From positions 843,878-907,877 of the forward strand of contig JAACJK010000059.1 of NCBI GenBank assembly GCA_013368325.1: 64,000 nt of DNA, in the 5' to 3' direction. Below are positions 56,671-64,000 of this stretch, one piece after another. Both the position numbers and the translations under genes were made by a program. The notes beneath the pieces were generated by a model. That model worked only from the letters and a program-made list of their open reading frames with translations. It was not told where the DNA came from and ran no database searches. Within the stretch, counting starts at the first letter, position 1. Each line of letters begins with the position of its first letter. The DNA comes from Ephemerocybe angulata (taxonomy: Eukaryota > Basidiomycota > Agaricomycetes > Agaricales > Psathyrellaceae).

Positions 56671-57999
56671 GACAAGGCAAGCCCGGAGGTGCGTAACAAC
56701 AAACCCAGCAGAAAAGCCACGGTAGAGGATGAGGAAGACGATGAGGATGAGGAGCCAATAAAGAGAGGGCCGCCGTCAGGAGTAAAGAAGGTCTTTAATC
56801 CGCGAGCACCTCGAGGAGTGCGGTTCGAAACGGTAGAAGTTGGGGGGACGAGTCAAGCGGCGCCTAAGTTGAAAGACCGGCCCTTTGTACTAGTACCACC
56901 ACTCAAAACGACTCCGTTGAAAACACCAACCCGCGAGGATGTACAGCAAGGGAGAGAAGGTCGTTCCGATCCTAAAACAGCGTTGCCTCGCTTAGAGAAG
57001 AAGGGACCCGCGTATCAGCACAAGGCGCCTATTGAGGAAGCCGAGTCGCTGAGCCGCATCATGGAGGAGTTACTGAGTACGAGGTTCACTACGAGTCTTA
57101 AGGATTTGGCAAGCATTTCGGCACCTGCCCGCGAGTACTTGAAAAAGATGATAACCAAGAAGAAGATTGCGATTGATAATAAGGAAAAAGCCTCAGATCT
57201 CGAGTACCAAATCATCGCTCTTATTGACTTGATGTCTACTGAGTACAAAGCTCGCGCGGTACAAATGTGCAACATCTTAGAGGCAGAAGAGGAGTTGGGC
57301 GAAATGGAGATCCCCGATCCTGAAAGAGAAGAAGAGGAAGAACCCGGGACTGTAAGAGTTGAACAAGTCTTCATGCAGTTGGAAGAGCTGCCTCCCGCGC
57401 AAGTCTTTCTGGCACAAGGAATTCCATCGGTACCCGACGGAGCCTTCGTAGTTAGTGACCCCGTGGAGCAGTATCTAAATTCATTGGAAGATGGGGAAGA
57501 GCCGCGGCCAATTCTGGTAGCGCGCGAATCCGTGTCTCTGAGAACTGTCTACCCGAGTATCAATAAATCGGGTAAGGTAGAAGTCCTCTTGGATATGGGC
57601 TCCCAGATCTGTTCCATGGATGCAGATGTGGCGAGACGTCTGGGAATCTCTTTCGATCCAGATATCGTCATTCACCTCCAATCCGCCAACCGAACGACAG
57701 AAAAGACTCTAGGTCTGGCTAGAAACATCGAGTTCGACTTCGATGGAGTAACGGCATATATCCAGCTTCACATCATTCGCCGTCCAGCGTATGATGTTCT
57801 TCTCGGGAGACCTTTCGACGTCGCTATGTCAAGCGAGGTCAAGAACAACACCCGCGGCGAGCAGCAGATCACACTCTGCGATCCCAACACGGGCAAGAGG
57901 ATTACCATTGCCACCAGCCCTCGAGGCAAACCACCCCCACACGTTAGAAAAGAGATGCTTGACGCTCAAGAAGTAAATTTTCGAGCCTCGAGGATCTGA
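56632..57999 (+). CDS. Retroelement protease (Pro) frame with N-terminal linker domain
   Basis: Open frame, -1 relative to gag, with no good ATG at its beginning, so it must be made as a gag-pro fusion by frameshifting. It opens with a charged linker (DEEDDEDEEPIKRGPPSGV). A helical region (EAESLSRIMEELLSTRF, YLKKMITKKKIAIDNKEKAS) recalls a domain found before the protease in many fungal Ty3 elements. The aspartic protease is at about residues 310-420: VEVLLDMGSQICSMDADVA, with DMGS at the active site instead of DTGA/DSGA, and AYDVLLGRPFDVAM as the flap/dimer motif. It ends at TGA 57997-57999, just after the second slippery heptamer. Confidence 0.85.
   Translation: MKDTAVAKRTVGRDKASPEVRNNKPSRKATVEDEEDDEDEEPIKRGPPSGVKKVFNPRAPRGVRFETVEVGGTSQAAPKLKDRPFVLVPPLKTTPLKTPTREDVQQGREGRSDPKTALPRLEKKGPAYQHKAPIEEAESLSRIMEELLSTRFTTSLKDLASISAPAREYLKKMITKKKIAIDNKEKASDLEYQIIALIDLMSTEYKARAVQMCNILEAEEELGEMEIPDPEREEEEEPGTVRVEQVFMQLEELPPAQVFLAQGIPSVPDGAFVVSDPVEQYLNSLEDGEEPRPILVARESVSLRTVYPSINKSGKVEVLLDMGSQICSMDADVARRLGISFDPDIVIHLQSANRTTEKTLGLARNIEFDFDGVTAYIQLHIIRRPAYDVLLGRPFDVAMSSEVKNNTRGEQQITLCDPNTGKRITIATSPRGKPPPHVRKEMLDAQEVNFRASRI
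57975..57981 (+). promoter_or_regulatory. Slippery heptamer for -1 frameshift, protease to pol
   Basis: AAATTTT, read in the protease frame as A AAT TTT after GTA, fits X XXY YYZ. It lies inside the 37-base protease/pol overlap (pol frame open from 57963; protease stop at 57997). Confidence 0.88.
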
Positions 58000-58037
58000 T
58001 CAACGGTGATCAGGGGGAAGTGGGTCTAATCCTCGAG
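57987..58037 (+). promoter_or_regulatory. Predicted two-stem stimulatory structure for the protease-pol frameshift
   Basis: Outer stem: CTCGAGGAT (57987-57995) with ATCCTCGAG (58029-58037), nine perfect pairs, starting 5 nt after the heptamer. Inner hairpin directly stacked on it: CTGATCA (57996-58002), loop ACGG, TGATCAG (58007-58013), seven perfect pairs. Sixteen Watson-Crick pairs with canonical spacing make this a strong candidate. Confidence 0.85.
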
Positions 58038-61000
58038 AGAGATGACAGGACTGGCAAAATTAGCCTAACCCAAGTCGTGAGACCCACAGAGAGCGTATTC
58101 AGTCAAGAAGAGTTACAGAGAGCGTATCTACAGTCGTACTTCGAGGGAACTCCAGAAGGCGACGAAGATGACAGAAAAGGACGAGAGGTATTTCAAAACT
58201 ACCTCTCGACCATAGAAAACCCAGATAGCGAAAAGAGAGTACAGTTAGTCGTGGAGACGCAACCAGCGATGACCTCCCAAGATCAGAAAGCGAAAGCCAA
58301 AGTCAAGGGAGTCTCGAAGGGCACGAAATACAAGAAGGTGGCTGATAAAGTCAAACCGGTTATGGGGCACTTAGACGAGAGGTTTCGCATCATTAGGGAC
58401 ATTAAAGGTGACCCGCTCGCGAACCTCCCTGAGCTACCAACTAGACCTTCGGAGTTCAAACCCACTGGGCGCTACACACAAGAGAGGAAGGAGGACATGG
58501 ACAAGCTGCATAAAGGGGACTTCTTGTGGGACGAAGAAAGGAAACTACTACATAACTTCGTCTCGATACATGAAGAAGGCTTCGCTTGGGATGATTCCGA
58601 AAGGGGGAGCTTTAAACCAGAGTTCTTCCCGCCAGTAGAGATACCCACGACCCCTCACACCCCTTGGGCGCTTAGAAACATTCCTATTCCCCCAGGCTTG
58701 TATGATCGCGTGTGTGCCATGATCAAGAGCAAAATAGATGCCGGCGTGTACGAGCCTTCGAACTCATCGTACAGGTCGAGGTGGTTTTGCGTGTTGAAGA
58801 AAGATGGAGAGAGTCTGAGGATTGTACACAGCTTAGAGCCGCTGAACGCAGTTACAATCGCTCACTCGGGAGTGCCCCCAGCAACGGGAGAGTTGGCGAG
58901 TAAGTTCGCAGGAAGGTCGTGTGGAGGCTGTCTGGATTTATATGTAGGATACGACGAGAGGTTATTATCACCTTCCTCGCGAGACCTCACCACATTCCAA
59001 ACACCCTTCGGTGCGATGAGATTGGTAACCCTACCCATGGGATGGACCAATTCCGTGCCCATCTTCCACGACGATGTCACCCACATCTTACAAGAAGAAA
59101 TACCAGAAGTCACTTGGCCGTTTTTGGATGATGTGCCCGTAGGTGGACCTCGTACTAGATACGAGAAAGCCGACGGTACGTGCGAGACTATACCCGAGAA
59201 CCCTGGTATCCGAAGATTTGTATGGGAGCATTTCCAGAATCTCAACCGCGTAGTGGAGAGAATGAAGTACAGTGGCGGCACATTCTCAGGAAAGAAGTCC
59301 GTACTGTGCGCAGACGAGTTTGTGGTGGTTGGCCATTTATGCACCTATGAAGGTCGGAAGCCACTGCCAGAGAGAGTAGGCGTCATCGAGAGGTGGGGAC
59401 CTTGTCAGTCTGTCAGCGATGTCCGCGCCTTCCTAGGAACAGTGGGGACGATGAGGATATTCATCCGCGACTATGCTAAACGTGCAGACGCGATCCAGAA
59501 GCTGACAAGGATTGACCAACCCTTCGAGTGGGGAGAAGCTCAGGACGCCGCGATGCGAGACTTAAAGGATGCAGTCCGAGACGCACCATGCCTAAGATCC
59601 CTGGACTACGATGTCAACACCGAGATCAAGCTCTCAGTCGACACGTCCTACAAAGCGATCGGCTGGTACATAAGTCAACAAGACGTTGCAGACCTTAAGA
59701 AGTGGTGGTACGCGCGGTTTGGCTCGACTACCATGACTCCGCGCGAGGCTCGCTACTCCCAACCAAAACGAGAGTTATTCGGATTGATGAGAGCATTGCA
59801 GGAGAACAAATACTGGCTCATTGGCTGCAGACGTCTAGTGGTAGAAACCGATGCTCAATACATTAAAGGAATGCTCAACAATCCGGAAATGGGTCCTAAC
59901 GCTACCATTAACCGATGGATTGAGAACATTCTAATGTATCACTTCGAGCTACGGCACGTAGCAGGCAAGACCTTTGCCGCGGATGGACTTTCCAGGCGTG
60001 ATCGCATGCCAGAGGATCCGCCGCACCAGCCCTACGACCACCAAGGAGAATCGGGCGATGGACTGAGAGGATACTCGAAACCTAACCCAGAGGATCCGGA
60101 CCCGCTCGACTTCGAGGACTTCAAACATGAGATTGACACGCGAGGAGGATATCTCCTCAATGTCACGATCCCTGAAGCCGATTTCGAGGATGACAGAGTT
60201 CTGACTGGTGTCTCGCGACATGTCCGAACGGCGACGCGAGCACAGTTGGTCAACGTCGAGATGTTGCCAGATGCAGAGTTGAAAATGGATGAAGAAGAGA
60301 TAGAGGCGTACGATGACGCGAGACGATCCCAACAAGCGCGGGACACAGACGAGCGCCTACCCAAAAGAGCTAAGTGGCTAAAGGGACCGCTACAAGCGCC
60401 CGAGGGATTAAAGCCGGCAGATGTGGGCAAGTGGGTCCGCGAGTGTAGCCATTACTTCGAAAAGGAAGGAAAGCTATATCGAAGACAAACTGGGCACCCA
60501 CAGCTAGTTGTGCCTAAGGAGAATCGCATGTATATGATGAGGGCCGCACACGACGCACTGGGACACCGAGGCGCGTGGGCCACCACTCAGGTTCTACTGA
60601 AGCGCTTCTGGTGGCCTGAACTCGAAGGAGATGTGAACTGGTATGTAAAGACTTGTCACGTTTGCCAGCTGAGGACAAAGCTACTGTTGAAGATCCCACC
60701 ACAAGTCACGGATACTCCGTCGATCTTCCAAGTGTTGCACGCGGATGTGTTGCAAATGACTCCCGCGAGCAACGGCTGCAAGTACATTGTGCATGGTCGG
60801 TGTGCGCTGTCTTCTTGGATGGAGGGCAAGCCCTTGAAAGAAGAAACAGGCGCACAGATCGGCGCGTGGTTATTGGAGATCATCACGAGATGGGGATGCA
60901 TGAGGGAGATTGTTACGGACAATGGAGGCGCGTTCGTGAAGGCTACGAAATGGCTTGAGGATAAGTATGGCATTAAGGGAATTAAGATCTCGCCGTACAA

Positions 61001-61745
61001 CTCTAAGGCCAATGGTCGGATCGAGCGTCCCCACTACGACGTCCGCGACATGCTGTTCAAAGCAACCAATGGTGTCGCGAAACAATGGTACTGGTACTTC
61101 CAACACATTATGTGGGCGGACCGCGTAACGGTACGACGTCGATTCGGAGTCTCTCCGTTCTTCATGGTCACCGGCGCGGAACCAGTTCTGCCATTAGACA
61201 TCCAGGAAGCAACTTGGCTAGTCGAGCCTCCAAGCGGTCCTATGACCACAGAGGAGCTTCTGGCGCAGCGCGCGAAAGGTTTAGCTAAGCATAGGGACTT
61301 AGTCGAGAACATGAGGAGTCGAGTTGATAAGGAGAAAAGAGAACGCGTCGTGAAGTACGAAAAGGAGTATGCACGGACAATCCGAGACTTCAAATTCAAA
61401 CGCGGGGACTTAGTATTAATGCGCAATACGAGTATTGAGAAAAGCCTCGACAAGAAAATGAAGCCACGGTATTTAGGCCCTTTGGTGGTGATTGCACGTA
61501 ATAAGGGAGGAGCGTACATTCTCGCAGAAATGGATGGTGCCGTCTTGCAGAGCGCCGTGGGTGCCTTCAGAGTCATCCCATATCACGCGAGAAAACGCAT
61601 TCCTCTCCCTGCGTCAATCCATGACTTCATCGACATAGAGCCGTCCACGCTGGAAGAGATGGAAGAAGAGTCGGAAACAGGGTACATTGAGGACTTAGCA
61701 TTTAAAGGAATGCCGAGAGGTGACCCCGAGGAAGACGACTATTAG
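58020..61745 (+). CDS. Pol: reverse transcriptase, RNase H and integrase of the retroelement
   Basis: Copies element RNA to DNA and inserts it in the genome. The frame is open from 57963 and has no early ATG, in line with production by frameshift from gag-pro; residues here count from 58020. RT: YRSRWFCVLKKDGESLRIVH, CLDLYVGYDE (first Asp, about 302), FGAMRLVTLPMGWTN and FLDDVPVGG (catalytic DD, about 370). RNase H: SVDTSYKAIGWYI, ETDAQYIKGML, ADGLSRRD. Integrase: zinc HHCC (HDALGHRGAW, CHVCQ) and catalytic D909 (HADVLQM), D967 (VTDNGGAF) and E1002 (NGRIERP). After the core comes RGDLVLMRNTSIEKSLDKKM and YLGPLVVIAR, the usual GPY/F-like region. It ends in an acidic tail without chromodomain. 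All catalytic residues are present. Confidence 0.95.
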   Translation: MGLILERDDRTGKISLTQVVRPTESVFSQEELQRAYLQSYFEGTPEGDEDDRKGREVFQNYLSTIENPDSEKRVQLVVETQPAMTSQDQKAKAKVKGVSKGTKYKKVADKVKPVMGHLDERFRIIRDIKGDPLANLPELPTRPSEFKPTGRYTQERKEDMDKLHKGDFLWDEERKLLHNFVSIHEEGFAWDDSERGSFKPEFFPPVEIPTTPHTPWALRNIPIPPGLYDRVCAMIKSKIDAGVYEPSNSSYRSRWFCVLKKDGESLRIVHSLEPLNAVTIAHSGVPPATGELASKFAGRSCGGCLDLYVGYDERLLSPSSRDLTTFQTPFGAMRLVTLPMGWTNSVPIFHDDVTHILQEEIPEVTWPFLDDVPVGGPRTRYEKADGTCETIPENPGIRRFVWEHFQNLNRVVERMKYSGGTFSGKKSVLCADEFVVVGHLCTYEGRKPLPERVGVIERWGPCQSVSDVRAFLGTVGTMRIFIRDYAKRADAIQKLTRIDQPFEWGEAQDAAMRDLKDAVRDAPCLRSLDYDVNTEIKLSVDTSYKAIGWYISQQDVADLKKWWYARFGSTTMTPREARYSQPKRELFGLMRALQENKYWLIGCRRLVVETDAQYIKGMLNNPEMGPNATINRWIENILMYHFELRHVAGKTFAADGLSRRDRMPEDPPHQPYDHQGESGDGLRGYSKPNPEDPDPLDFEDFKHEIDTRGGYLLNVTIPEADFEDDRVLTGVSRHVRTATRAQLVNVEMLPDAELKMDEEEIEAYDDARRSQQARDTDERLPKRAKWLKGPLQAPEGLKPADVGKWVRECSHYFEKEGKLYRRQTGHPQLVVPKENRMYMMRAAHDALGHRGAWATTQVLLKRFWWPELEGDVNWYVKTCHVCQLRTKLLLKIPPQVTDTPSIFQVLHADVLQMTPASNGCKYIVHGRCALSSWMEGKPLKEETGAQIGAWLLEIITRWGCMREIVTDNGGAFVKATKWLEDKYGIKGIKISPYNSKANGRIERPHYDVRDMLFKATNGVAKQWYWYFQHIMWADRVTVRRRFGVSPFFMVTGAEPVLPLDIQEATWLVEPPSGPMTTEELLAQRAKGLAKHRDLVENMRSRVDKEKRERVVKYEKEYARTIRDFKFKRGDLVLMRNTSIEKSLDKKMKPRYLGPLVVIARNKGGAYILAEMDGAVLQSAVGAFRVIPYHARKRIPLPASIHDFIDIEPSTLEEMEEESETGYIEDLAFKGMPRGDPEEDDY

Positions 61746-61990
61746 GTCGAGAGGTTCGCAGGGTCATCGAGGACGATGATTTTTTAGTTGGGGGGAGAGA
61801 GAGGGTACTACCCGAACTCAATACTTAACATAAAGATTATCTTACTCCGAAATTTTGCGATTTTAGAGAAAGGTCCAAACGAGAATCATATTGACATCGA
61901 AAGCGGAAAACTAGAGAGCAAAAACCGTTCGAAGGGACTACGCGATTAGACTAAAGCTGGTTCAGCGGATCCAAGACTACTAAAGCGAAC
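61746..61990. other. Pol 3' flank and 3' flank of the antisense gene
   Basis: 245 bases with the polypurine tract (61790-61805), then A/T-rich sequence. It is too short and lacks TG...CA ends or a match to the 5' side, so it is not a recognisable LTR. Confidence 0.5.
61790..61805 (+). other. Polypurine tract
   Basis: Sixteen purines (GGGGGGAGAGAGAGGG) preceded by a T-run (ATTTTTTAGTT), the usual U-box plus PPT arrangement that primes plus-strand DNA. In most elements the 3' LTR starts right after; here no LTR start is seen, so this may be an internal PPT if the antisense gene belongs to the element. Confidence 0.65.
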
Positions 61991-63503
61991 CTAAGTAGAG
62001 GTAGAAGGAGCAGAAGAAGAAGCAGCCGAGTTGTCGTTGAGAGAAAGAAGAGAAGCCTTCAAAGTGGTGTACTCCTCGTTGAGGATCTGCCAGAAACCAG
62101 TGTAGATCTGAAGCTTGTGAATAACCTGCAACATGACGCCGCGGGTCTCGCCAATAATAACACGGAGGTTCTCCTCGTTCTGAGTCTGGTTGGCGAAGTC
62201 GCGAACCAACTTGAGCGAGTTGGAGACCACTCCCTGAACATACTGGTTAGAGATCGCGCGATCATCGACTACAAGAGAGAGTAAGCCCGAGGACATAAGG
62301 AAATCGAAGGGAGAAGGCGCACTGTACTCGACGAGGTTACCGTCAGGGAAAAGACGGTTCCCAGAGCCTCGAGAACCAGAAGCCTGAGCCTCGCGATGAG
62401 CCTCTCCCTGGCGAGACCTCTTGTTGTTAACTTGCTGGGCCTTCATAAACATAGGAGAACCGGTGTCCATGTTAGGAACCTGAGAGTGGTCCAACATGCG
62501 GACTCCGCCGGACGCGTTGGTGCTACCACCACGAGTGGGACGAGTACGAGAGCCCTAGGAACGAAGTCAGAAGAAGAAAGTGGGAAGAAAGAAAGATGCG
62601 TACCCCAGCAGCACCGCCGCGAGCAGAACGGCCGCGACGAGCATTGTTGGCAGAGGCATCGGCCATGACCACATCCTGAGGTTCCAAGAAGGTGATCTCC
62701 TAGAGGACGCGAGAGTAAGCGACGGGCTACAGGAGAGAAACATAGGATACGTACCTCAATGTCCTCAGGGGCAGGAGCACTAGCCTTAGCTTTACCCTTG
62801 GAGGGAGCACTCTCCTCAGCCGGAGTAACAGACTCAGCGACAGGGAACAAGACGCCTAGGGAGAGGATGAATCAGAAAAGAGAAGATAAGACGATGAAGG
62901 AGAGTACGCACGAGCCAAGGAAGACGCGGTAGACTTCGCGGCACGAACAGTGGCATCGCCATCGGCCGCGGTAGCCGCAGAAGCAGCGGTAGGCATCGGG
63001 GTATCCTGACGCGGACCGTAACTTTCGCGGCACTCGCCCAGGTACTTGAGAACCAGCTCGAGCTTCTCGTTATCCGGAGGTGTGACCTCGCGAGAAGAGA
63101 ACGCAGCCTGGTGAGCAGTCAACGCGGCATGGAGCTTCCCAACGATGCGACGGTGACCGAGAGTTGTGCTTAAGAACGGCTTCGACCGCAGGTGGCTCCT
63201 ATGAGAAGGGTCAGTCGCGGGGGTAAGGAGATCTGTAAGAACCGAACGTACAACGAGGTCAAACAAGCCCTCTTGGGCACGACTAACCGCGTTGGCGGCA
63301 CGAGGGTTCAAGGTCTTGGAACCAGGAAGGATGTGCTTGAGGCAATCGTTGCGAACTTGGGTGAGGGACGTAATGCTGGTCCCTAAGAGGTGGTCTTCAA
63401 GGTCATTCGCACCTTCATTGAAAGTGCGAAGGATAGACCTGGGAGACGCCGGAGCAGCAGCCTCAGGAGGAGGAGAAGGAGAAGGAGAAGGAACGACAGG
63501 CAT
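61991..63503 (-). CDS. Antisense intron-containing hypothetical gene downstream of pol
   Basis: Four exons on the minus strand: 63503-about 62913, about 62855-62756, about 62702-62613 and about 62556-61991, with GT-AG introns that keep frame. About 450 residues. It starts MPVVPSPSPSPPPEAAAPAS, then RSILRTFNEGANDLEDHLLG and GKLHAALTAHQAAFSSREVT (helical), an RG-rich patch (ARRGRSARGGAAG, GSRTRPTRGG), and a helical C-terminal part (NQYVQGVVSNSLKLVRDFAN, GVMLQVIHKLQIYTGFWQIL) ending in Ser/Thr. I recognise no domain. A TATA box 55 nt upstream and intact splicing suggest it is expressed. It lies between pol and the unseen 3' LTR, so it may be a passenger gene of the element; otherwise it is a host gene next to it. 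Confidence 0.72.
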
Positions 63504-64000
63504 TGAGAAAGAGAAGGTCGAGTAAATCGATGCTGAAAAGGAGAGAAAGCACCCCAGTATTTATACTCGAGAGAGGATTAGTACCGAGACAGGGGCTCAA
63601 GTGGTACTTGGGACTCGGGTCGCCGGAAGTCCGGTGCCCAGAAGTGGCGACATACGAGGTAGCGCACGGCACGAGCAGAACGGAATACGCGGCGAGAGGA
63701 GATCGCATGGACGCGAAACCGAGAAGAGGTGCCCGCTGCGAACCAGTATGGACGAGGAACACGAATGCACCCGCGCGCCATCAAATCAGGGGGCGCTTAA
63801 CGGATAAACCGAGATCTCGAGAGCGTAGCCACAGCAAATGTGTATCGCGAGAACGGGAGTCGTCAAGGGCTAAATCCTGACGATCTCTCGCGATAATGGC
63901 GAGAGGTCGATCCGAGAGGTGGGAAATCTTACCTCGAGAGGTGGAACCTCAGCCTTTCACACGGGCGCTTAAAACGCATGGGTCCGATCAACGAGCCGTG
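63504..64000. other. Promoter of the antisense gene and right edge of window
   Basis: 497 bases with no supported gene. CGAGAGGT appears at 63900, 63914 and 63935, and GGGCGCTTAA at 63791 and 63963, the same words as in 53500-53860. This suggests that both belong to the same repeat family. No TG-start LTR end is evident. Confidence 0.5.
63558..63565 (-). promoter_or_regulatory. TATA box of the antisense gene
   Basis: Minus-strand TATAAATA, 55 bases before the ATG at 63503. It supports transcription of that gene from its own promoter, opposite to the retroelement. Confidence 0.75.

Larger units (their letters stand above)
54154..61805 (+). mobile_element. Ty3/Gypsy-class LTR retrotransposon, internal region
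   Basis: Gene order gag - protease - reverse transcriptase - RNase H - integrase identifies the Ty3/Gypsy (Metaviridae-type) class. The three frames are open and their catalytic residues recognisable, so the copy looks young. Successive frames are -1 to each other (gag frame 2, protease frame 1, pol frame 0), each junction with a slippery heptamer. No chromodomain is seen at the integrase C-terminus. A polypurine tract follows pol at 61790. It is a transposable element of the fungus, not a disease agent. Confidence 0.9.

Noticed and set aside
61806..61990. A short 3' LTR right after the polypurine tract
   Set aside because: No TG start or CA end, and no matching segment upstream of gag.
1..64000. 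CRISPR arrays, bacterial operons, rRNA or tRNA genes
   Set aside because: No spaced repeats, no tRNA-like T-arm/anticodon arrangement or rRNA-like stretches noticed; the window is eukaryotic nuclear DNA. A tRNA scan could still reveal a missed tRNA.

Overview
This is nuclear DNA of a filamentous basidiomycete, most likely an Agaricomycete. Genes are split by many 45-60 nt GT-AG introns, often with CTGAC/CTAAC-type branch sites. Gene spacing is tight on both strands. Protein families are agaric-like: F-box/LRR expansions, an expanded kinase-like family, a TET/JBP-type oxygenase and a large Ty3-like retroelement. Gene models were assembled by eye from frames and splice signals, so exon ends are good to a few bases where stated and approximate elsewhere.

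Region A (1-25.8 kb) is a housekeeping block: the 3' end of TOR kinase (+), ARP8 (+), a RING-finger protein (-), a 3.9-kb non-coding stretch leading to a CON7-like C2H2 regulator (+), an F-box/RCC1-repeat protein of SAF1 type (+), an intronless disordered protein (-) divergent from xylulokinase (+, with a GC-AG intron), tRNA pseudouridine synthase PUS1 (+) and RNA polymerase II subunit RPB4 (-).

Region B (26-30.6 kb) is accessory. It holds a decayed cellular RNA-dependent RNA polymerase relic that lacks its catalytic segment (-), and a protein-kinase-like gene (+) whose last recognised intron carries a 344-bp inverted-repeat element flanked by ACA.

Region C (31-45.5 kb) is again housekeeping: an R3H-SUZ protein (-), an AVT-type amino acid transporter (-), a Nudix hydrolase (-), DNA polymerase delta subunit 3 with a C-terminal PCNA-binding box (-), a small DUF202 membrane protein (-) and a long disordered protein (+).

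Region D (46-53 kb) holds three F-box/LRR-type loci on the minus strand, one intact and two broken by frameshifts, followed by a TET/JBP-like 2-oxoglutarate/Fe(II) dioxygenase gene with an in-frame TGA between its upstream part and its catalytic part.

Region E (about 53.1-64 kb) is a Ty3/Gypsy-class retroelement with separate gag, protease and RT-RNaseH-integrase frames. Each frame is -1 relative to the previous one. Each overlap holds a perfect X XXY YYZ slippery heptamer (GGGTTTT, then AAATTTT) followed after 4-5 nt by a strong stem. This predicts two successive -1 ribosomal frameshifts, an arrangement best known from beta- and deltaretroviruses. Downstream of pol an intact three-intron gene lies antisense, with its own TATA box; it may be cargo of the element, since no 3' LTR is seen before the window ends.
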